Source: an uncultured Eubacteriales bacterium | GTDB taxonomy: Bacteria; Bacillota; Clostridia; Peptostreptococcales; Anaerovoracaceae | DNA length: 64,000 nt | Assembly (NCBI GenBank): GCA_902779185.1 | Contig: CACZAM010000003.1 | Span: 38,483-102,482 of the forward strand | Direction of reading: 5' to 3' | Part shown: positions 59,014-64,000 of the stretch, one piece after another | How the letters are laid out: the number at the start of each line of letters is the position of its first letter | How positions within the stretch are numbered: position 1 is the first letter of the stretch | The notes under the pieces: model-generated | The model's input: the letters and a program-made list of their open reading frames with translations, nothing else | Told to the model about the DNA's origin: nothing | Database searches by the model: none | Translations under genes and position numbers: made by a program

Positions 59014-60819
59014 ATGGATTCCGGTAAAGCAAAACCTTTTTATGACGCGGCTCCACTTATGCTGATAATATGTCTGCTGCCTTTCGTGGTATATGGACAT
59101 ATCTATGAATACAGCGGAGACAGCTTCGGCACCTTTATAACCGACACTCCACTCTCCGACTTCTTCAGCTACAGCAAGACTCTGGTGTTCGGAGCCGTCG
59201 GGATATACATGCTGTGCCGTATTGCTTACGATATGACGCAGGGACGCATAAAACGTCCCTGCTTTGTTTTGATACTTTTCTTTTCTGTGCTGGCGATTTC
59301 TCTTCTGATTTCAGGCATCTTTTCGCTGAATCCGCATATTGCGTTCCCCGGTGGCTATCAACGATTTGAGGGAACCATAACCAAGCTGTTTTATCTGGTT
59401 TTGGCTCTTTACACTTACAACGTGATCGATTCCGCGGAAGTCAGGAATATACTGCGGAAAGGCGCTATCGCGGCGACTGCGGCAGAATGTATGGTTGGCC
59501 TCGCTCAGATAACGGGGCATGACCCTTTTGCGTCCCCGATCGTTCAGCACATCATTTTGCCTGCAGAATACAGGGATGCCGAGATATCCAACATTCTGGG
59601 CGACAACAGGGTCTATCTGACACTGGCAAATCCAAACTATGCCGCTATATATCTCGCGTTGATGATCATTCTCATAACATATTCGCTCAGTTCAATACAC
59701 GGCCGAAGCCGGAAAATAAGCCTTGCGGCACTTGACATGCTGTGCTTCATTGAACTGGTAGCGACCAGATCGAGGGTCGGGATCGTTATGCTTGTGGTCG
59801 CAACGCTGCTGTGGCTCATCCTGAGCATAAAGAGCATTACCTCGGACAGAAGAAAATTGTTGTTTGCCTGCGTATTTGCCGCGGTCATGCTTCTGGCCAG
59901 TGTGATCACCGACAGGGTCATGGATCTTGGCGCGTGGGACAGGCTGGGTGAATCCTTCAGTAACCTGGGACATGATCGGTCCGTTTGCCGTATCACCGGC
60001 ATCGAGACCGGGATGAACTCTGTGACAGTCAAGTTAGAGGATGTTACTGTCACAGCTGCTTTCGGCAATGACAGTGATGAGGATCTTCTGAATGTGAGCT
60101 CTGTCAGAAATGGCAGTGATTATGGAAAATATGATCCGGCTGCGGGAATGATAATCGATATCGATCAGAAGGCGATGGCCGGACTCGAAAACCTGATCAT
60201 AACGACCGAAGACTCCGATGATGGCCCCGAGATTCTTATACGCGAAAGCGACGCTGAGTTCCGCTTCTCATATTTTGACGACTATGGCTACCTGATATAT
60301 TCGGGCAACGGTTATTATGAAGAAACAGAGGATATCCCGTTTGTCGACTTGCATGGCCTGGAATCAGCAGCCTCGGGGCGAGGCTATATCTGGTCGAGGA
60401 CACTCCCGCTTATAAAGGGCATGAGAGCCGTTATAGGATATGGCTCGGATAATTTCTATCTGGCTTTTCCGCAGAACGACTTTGTCGGAAAGGCGAAATA
60501 CTGCGAAAGTCCATACGTGGTTGTCGAAAAGCCTCACAACACATTCCTGCTGTATTGCGTGGAAAACGGCATACCTGCCATGCTCGCCATCATAGCGCTA
60601 TTAGCCGTTCTGGTTTACAGGTCCGCGAAAGCCGCGCGGCACGGCAACCCGGAATGTATGCTCATATTCCTGATAACGGCCGCCTTTGCGACCGGACTGT
60701 TTTTCAACGACTCTTCAATAGTAATCAGTCCGATGCTGTGGATCACAATAGGAGCCGGCTACAGATTATCTGCAGGGAAGCAAGGTGAACAGCCGGATTA
60801 CTTTAGTATAGAACGCTAG
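59014..60819 (+). CDS. O-antigen ligase/polymerase (Wzy/WaaL-like) membrane protein with a large soluble insert
   Basis: 601 residues, about twelve membrane helices. The segment NYAAIYLALMIILITYS and the loop with ATRSRVGIVMLV match the O-antigen ligase family (PF04932). Between about residues 310 and 460 there is an unusually large soluble, acidic, beta-rich insert, followed by GYIWSRTLPLIKG and a GSDNFYLAFP segment. The family joins glycan chains to lipid or protein carriers at the outer face. It starts 7 bases after the secreted protein without a clear ribosome site, so it may be translated by coupling. Confidence 0.8.
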   Translation: MDSGKAKPFYDAAPLMLIICLLPFVVYGHIYEYSGDSFGTFITDTPLSDFFSYSKTLVFGAVGIYMLCRIAYDMTQGRIKRPCFVLILFFSVLAISLLISGIFSLNPHIAFPGGYQRFEGTITKLFYLVLALYTYNVIDSAEVRNILRKGAIAATAAECMVGLAQITGHDPFASPIVQHIILPAEYRDAEISNILGDNRVYLTLANPNYAAIYLALMIILITYSLSSIHGRSRKISLAALDMLCFIELVATRSRVGIVMLVVATLLWLILSIKSITSDRRKLLFACVFAAVMLLASVITDRVMDLGAWDRLGESFSNLGHDRSVCRITGIETGMNSVTVKLEDVTVTAAFGNDSDEDLLNVSSVRNGSDYGKYDPAAGMIIDIDQKAMAGLENLIITTEDSDDGPEILIRESDAEFRFSYFDDYGYLIYSGNGYYEETEDIPFVDLHGLESAASGRGYIWSRTLPLIKGMRAVIGYGSDNFYLAFPQNDFVGKAKYCESPYVVVEKPHNTFLLYCVENGIPAMLAIIALLAVLVYRSAKAARHGNPECMLIFLITAAFATGLFFNDSSIVISPMLWITIGAGYRLSAGKQGEQPDYFSIER

Positions 60820-60863
60820 TCTTATTCAGTGTGTTGTACTTGCATACACCAAAGGGGAAGTGA

Positions 60864-61250
60864 GGGGCAGATGAGGTAATTGTCAGCACGGCATCCGGCA
60901 ATGGCTTCACGATCAGCAAAAAGACTGCTTTTGCTGCTCCATCAGGTGACAAGGCGGGGCTGGTAGAGAGTTCGTCAAATCTCGGCATCTTCAGGCTGGC
61001 GAGTGACGGTGTGTCTGCAGTCGGTTCAGTCCGAAGCTCTAACCCTGAAGATGAGCAAAAGATCATAAAAGCACAGAAGAAACTGGGGAAGGAATGCGGA
61101 CTGGAAATCATTTATGTCAAATTTGCTGATGCGTGGAAGTATGATTCGGGCAGCAAGCTGACAGCTCTGACGAAAAAAGTATATAAGGAGCAGAACGGAG
61201 AAGAGATAAAAGAAATAGCTGTAGAGAACGCTGTCCCTGAGCGTATATAA
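60864..61250 (+). pseudogene. Orphan C-terminal protein fragment
   Basis: A frame open from 60864 to the stop at 61248-61250 encodes a continuous, protein-like sequence (EVIVSTASGNGFTISKK, AFAAPSGDKAGLVESSSNLGIFRL), but there is no ATG before 61011 (only a GTG), and an in-frame TGA stands at 60861. The 5' part of the gene seems missing. The rest (GLEIIYVKFADAWKYDSGSKL) is not recognised. The 478-base gap 60820-61297 holds only this. Confidence 0.4.
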
Positions 61251-61297
61251 TAAGTTTTGATGGGAAATAACATTGAAAAGAAAGGAGCTGCTTATTT

Positions 61298-62104
61298 ATG
61301 AAAAAAATATTGGCATTAGTTATGACACTTACACTTGTGTCGGGCTTAGTTTTGACCTTTGGCGCGGTAGAGACGTATGCCGCAAGCGGGTCATATAAGC
61401 TGCCGACAAAAATCACACAGTATGAATACAAGAAAGGCAAATGGAAGAAAACTGACACTTATACTTATAAGTATGACAGCAAAGGAAACATCACTTACTG
61501 GGACGGTGCCAAGCTTAAACCGACTTATAAGAGCGGCAAGCTGAAAAAGGTCGTAGTGACCGGCAATAACGACAGCGGTGATAAATTCATCACCACCAAG
61601 GAATACAACGCAAAGGGAAGAATAGTCTCTTGGGGAAGCACCGACCCTTCCGGCGAAGCATTCTACGGATTGAGGGAGTATTCATATAACAGCAAGGGAT
61701 ATATCAAGAAAATGCAGCCGGTGACATATCCAAGAAACTACGCTTATAAGTATTACAAGAACGGACTTCCTAAGCAGATAACGAGGTCTAACCTGGATGA
61801 CTTCGATGATTACAAGATTAAAGTCGTAGAACAATACAACAAACAGGGGATAGAGACGTCCGGCAAAAGATACGAAAAGGGTAAGCTTAAGAGTTCCTGG
61901 AAGAAAAAGATCACCAAGAAGAACGGCAATATCACTCAGATCATAACGACGAACAATAACGGTAAAAAGTACAAATGTGTCTATACTTATGGCAGTGCCA
62001 AGACCAAGAGCAAGAAGACATACGCAGCAGTCATGGGTATGACTCAGGGTTCACTGATGTTTGAGGCGATAGGTGACAACAGCGCAGTAGGTTGGTGCTA
62101 TTGA
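61298..62104 (+). CDS. Secreted protein with YD-repeat-like units
   Basis: 268 residues. A clear signal peptide (KKILALVMTLTLVSGLVLTFGAVETYAAS) precedes a lysine/tyrosine-rich body. Several segments resemble the YD repeats of RHS-type proteins (YTYKYDSKGNITYWDG, EYNAKGRIVSWGS, EYSYNSKGYIKKMQ), spaced about 45 residues. It is too short for a toxin-delivery RHS protein; it could be a wall-associated surface protein. GAAAGGAGC precedes the start. Confidence 0.75.
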   Translation: MKKILALVMTLTLVSGLVLTFGAVETYAASGSYKLPTKITQYEYKKGKWKKTDTYTYKYDSKGNITYWDGAKLKPTYKSGKLKKVVVTGNNDSGDKFITTKEYNAKGRIVSWGSTDPSGEAFYGLREYSYNSKGYIKKMQPVTYPRNYAYKYYKNGLPKQITRSNLDDFDDYKIKVVEQYNKQGIETSGKRYEKGKLKSSWKKKITKKNGNITQIITTNNNGKKYKCVYTYGSAKTKSKKTYAAVMGMTQGSLMFEAIGDNSAVGWCY

Positions 62105-62156
62105 CACAAAGTCGATCAAGGATCATATGATCCGGAAGATATAGTAGACGAATAAA

Positions 62157-62184
62157 GAGGCCACGGGCAATGTCCCGTGGTCTC
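62157..62184 (+). terminator. Terminator after the YD-repeat protein
   Basis: GAGGCCACGGG pairs with CCCGTGGTCTC around a 6-base loop (CAATGT). The T run is weak. Confidence 0.5.
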
Positions 62185-62237
62185 CTGCTTTATGGTGCTT
62201 TTGGCAAAAGAAAAACCTCCGAAAATCGTCTTTCTTT

Positions 62238-62924
62238 TTATTGCGACGCATAATTAGGCATAGAAAAATGTGGTAAGAGTATGAAATGTTTCTTCTTTGC
62301 TGTGATCAATCCGTCTTTCTGCATCTTTCCAAGCTCCTTGGATAAGGCAGTACGCTCTACATTCAGATAATCTGCCAGCTGTTGCCGGTCAAAAGGAATA
62401 TCGAATTCATCGGAACCGTTCTGCAGCGATACGCTGTTCAGATATGCCATTACTCTGCCCCGGATACTCTTCGGCGAAGTGTGAAAGCTTCTGCCCGCCA
62501 GCATAAGGTTTTTGCGCATGAACACATCCAGTACATTGGCGGTCAGCTTGAGTCTCCAAGGGGATGGATCCTGACTACACGATCCAGGAGATCCTATTCG
62601 GAGCATCAATATTTTGCATTTTTCGTTTGCAACTGCATCAACCAGCATGGGCTCATCTTTGGCCATGGCATATGTCTCTGCAAATACCTGACCTTCCCCT
62701 ACATGACTCAGAATGGTCCTGTTTCCCCACATGTCATTACTCTCTATTCGAACGGTGCCTTCAAGTACCAGCCCCATCATATTTGTTATACTCCCTGCAT
62801 GCAGTATGACCTCATCCTTTGTATATTTTTTTTCAGATGAATTGAGTGCCGACAAAGCCGCATCCAACTCGTCATCATTCATGCTGCGGAATATCACGGT
62901 CTTTTTGAGAAAGTCCTTATTCAT
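62238..62924 (-). CDS. Crp/Fnr-family transcriptional regulator
   Basis: About 228 residues. The N-terminal cyclic-nucleotide-binding-like domain (VILHAGSITNMMGLVLEGTVRIE, and GQVFAETYAM) is followed by a C-terminal winged helix (FDIPFDRQQLADYLNVERTALSKELGKMQKDGLI). No iron-sulfur cysteines as in Fnr are present in the usual place. The family near ferredoxin or hcp genes in Clostridia senses nitrosative or oxidative stress. I start it at ATG 62924, six bases after GGAG. A 16-bp palindrome lies 26 bases upstream. Confidence 0.9.
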   Translation of the reverse strand: MNKDFLKKTVIFRSMNDDELDAALSALNSSEKKYTKDEVILHAGSITNMMGLVLEGTVRIESNDMWGNRTILSHVGEGQVFAETYAMAKDEPMLVDAVANEKCKILMLRIGSPGSCSQDPSPWRLKLTANVLDVFMRKNLMLAGRSFHTSPKSIRGRVMAYLNSVSLQNGSDEFDIPFDRQQLADYLNVERTALSKELGKMQKDGLITAKKKHFILLPHFSMPNYASQ

Positions 62925-62949
62925 AAAATTCTCCGGCAATCTCTCAAAA

Positions 62950-62992
62950 TGTGGTTATAACCACATACTTACATTACATACTTTACTATACT
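62950..62992 (+). promoter_or_regulatory. Crp/Fnr-type operator and -10 box of the ferredoxin gene
   Basis: TGTGGTTATAACCACA (62950-62965) is a perfect 16-bp palindrome. TATACT at 62987-62992 is the -10. Its first base is 29.5 bases from the palindrome centre, placing the centre near -41.5. It also lies close to the start of the divergent regulator gene, so autoregulation is possible. Confidence 0.65.
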
Positions 62993-63035
62993 GACATTGG
63001 ATAAACAAGAGACAAGTAATACGGAGGTTATTGTG

Positions 63036-63752
63036 ATGATCAGGAAGATAATCCACATTGATGAAGAGAGATGCAACGGCTGCGGACTGTGCGCAGAGGC
63101 CTGTCATGAAGGCGCCATAGATATAGTTGACGGCAAGGCGAAGCTTGTGAGAGAAAACTTCTGCGATGGCTTCGGTGACTGCCTTCCGAACTGCCCGACA
63201 GGAGCGATCTCTTTTGAGGAGAGAGAGGCCCCAACATATGATGAGGCAGCAGTCAAGGCAGCACAAGCGAAGAAAAAGGAGGAGAAGATGGAACCTGTAC
63301 GTGAGAGCGGCTGTCCGGGATCAAAAATGATGCAGTTCATTGCAAAGCAGGATAATTGTGAGGAACAGCCGGCGAATGTGAGTCGCGTTTCGAGACTCGG
63401 TCAGTGGCCTTGCCAGATCAAGCTCCTGCCGGCAGAGGCAACGTTTTATGACGGAGCCAAACTCCTGATTGCGGCCGACTGCACAGCCTATGCTTACGCA
63501 AACATGCATGAGGACTTCATGAAAGGAAAGATCACTGTCATAGGTTGCCCTAAGCTTGATGCGATAGATTACAGCGAGAAGCTTACAGACATTATCAGGA
63601 ACAACGACATAAAGAGCGTGACTATTGTACGCATGGAGGTGCCTTGCTGTGGCGGACTTCAGAGAGCGGCAGAGAACGCACTCAGAAACAGCAGCAAATT
63701 CATACCGTGGCAGGTAGTCACTATTTCAAGAGACGGAAGGATACTGGATTAG
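63036..63752 (+). CDS. 4Fe-4S ferredoxin-type protein
   Basis: 238 residues. Two ferredoxin cluster motifs lie near the start: C13xxC16xxC19xxxC23, then C43, C49 and C53 with the ending CPTGAI. The remaining ~150 residues carry further conserved cysteines (GCPGSKM, WPCQIKLL, ADCTAYA, GCPKLD, PCCGG) and may bind another metal or partner. It transfers electrons in the cytoplasm. The start ATG 63036 follows ACGGAGG. Similar proteins are found beside Crp/Fnr regulators and hcp genes in anaerobes. Confidence 0.85.
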   Translation: MIRKIIHIDEERCNGCGLCAEACHEGAIDIVDGKAKLVRENFCDGFGDCLPNCPTGAISFEEREAPTYDEAAVKAAQAKKKEEKMEPVRESGCPGSKMMQFIAKQDNCEEQPANVSRVSRLGQWPCQIKLLPAEATFYDGAKLLIAADCTAYAYANMHEDFMKGKITVIGCPKLDAIDYSEKLTDIIRNNDIKSVTIVRMEVPCCGGLQRAAENALRNSSKFIPWQVVTISRDGRILD

Positions 63753-63805
63753 CTTTCCGTCGAAACAGATGCAGTAGTATGGTTTTTTTATATACAAATC
63801 CAATG

Positions 63806-63848
63806 CGTAACCATGGTTACGGAAATCAAAAAATAATGCATATATAAT
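63806..63848 (+). promoter_or_regulatory. Second Crp/Fnr-type palindrome and -10 box
   Basis: CGTAACCATGGTTACG (63806-63821) is a perfect 16-bp palindrome and TATAAT lies at 63843-63848. The centre-to--10 distance is again 29.5 bases. Both sites fit YGTRR-N6-YYACR. The leader then has GGGTACG (63855-63861) and CGTGCCC (63881-63887), which can form a hairpin. Confidence 0.6.
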
Positions 63849-63945
63849 CGAATTGGGTACGGACATTGCTCAAAAAATGACGTGCCCTAATTTTATATAT
63901 TTCGATGTAATAATGTGTAGATTAATGCAGAAACGGAGGGATACG

Positions 63946-64000
63946 ATGGGTTTTGTTTACAAGACTGAAGAGTTCAACAAAGTCCTCGAAGCTCTTGAAA
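63946..64000 (+). CDS. Start of a further gene, cut by the window end
   Basis: ATG 63946 follows ACGGAGGG and opens MGFVYKTEEFNKVLEALE before the window stops. The few residues resemble the start of iron-sulfur proteins such as AsrA-type subunits, but eighteen residues are not enough to assign it. It appears to be controlled by the palindrome at 63806. Confidence 0.55.
   Translation, partial: MGFVYKTEEFNKVLEALE

Overview
The window reads as a chromosomal segment of an anaerobic Bacillota, most likely class Clostridia. This rests on gene content and style rather than a marker gene, because no rRNA, tRNA or ribosomal protein gene is present. Supporting signs are strong AGGAGG-type ribosome sites, frequent TTG/GTG starts, near-neutral GC, type III glutamine synthetase, separate PyrB and PyrI chains, an AmmeMemoRadiSam locus, a CGCAxxGCC redox protein, clostridial-style ferredoxin genes beside a Crp/Fnr regulator, an ECF transporter S component and many SH3/Ig-like secreted proteins. 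Genes are densely packed, mostly on the + strand, in short operons closed by clear hairpin terminators. There is no CRISPR array, prophage, insertion sequence or integrase.

Layout. 1-3.4 kb: the 3' part of a GH25 lysozyme, an AraC regulator, and a Y-family polymerase with a YolD-like partner. 3.4-7 kb: ornithine carbamoyltransferase, a LOR/SDH (archaeal-type ornithine cyclodeaminase) protein and pyrB-pyrI. 7-12.5 kb: a VanY-like carboxypeptidase, the Memo-AMMECR1 fusion with its radical SAM partner, azlC-azlD and hflX. 12.5-21.1 kb: a run of housekeeping and small proteins (SanA-like, thiazoline hydrolase, YbaK, SDR, proC, glyoxalase, trmL, CGCAxxGCC protein, TM2 protein, HD protein, EamA, cax). 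21.2-24.6 kb: an autoregulated HTH/coiled-coil protein, a PfkB kinase, an esterase and a LysR regulator.

24.8-32 kb is a coherent nitrogen operon. Glutamine synthetase III is followed by asnB, pyrG and glmS, three enzymes that spend glutamine amide nitrogen. 32-46 kb holds an SH3 lipoprotein, a decapitated LysR gene, brnQ, tex, an acyl-ACP thioesterase, ftsH, a cytoplasmic 5'-nucleotidase-like enzyme, a cluster of small unknown proteins and an intact LysR paralogue of the broken one. 46-49 kb holds an ECF S component divergent from a very unusual regulator: a GntR-MocR protein, with the PLP lysine replaced, fused to a complete class IV aminotransferase. 49-52.4 kb has a hybrid histidine kinase, a probable amino-acid permease remnant and a secreted transglutaminase-like protein. 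52.5-58.1 kb is a lactose/galactoside operon (AraC regulator divergent from GH2 beta-galactosidase and a GPH symporter). 58.2-62.1 kb encodes secreted proteins around an O-antigen-ligase-type membrane protein. 62.2-64 kb has a Crp/Fnr regulator, a ferredoxin gene and the start of another gene. The last two genes have 16-bp palindromes at exactly the same distance from their -10 boxes, a small regulon visible in the sequence.

Most functional calls are by recognised motifs and family resemblance read by eye. No database search was run.
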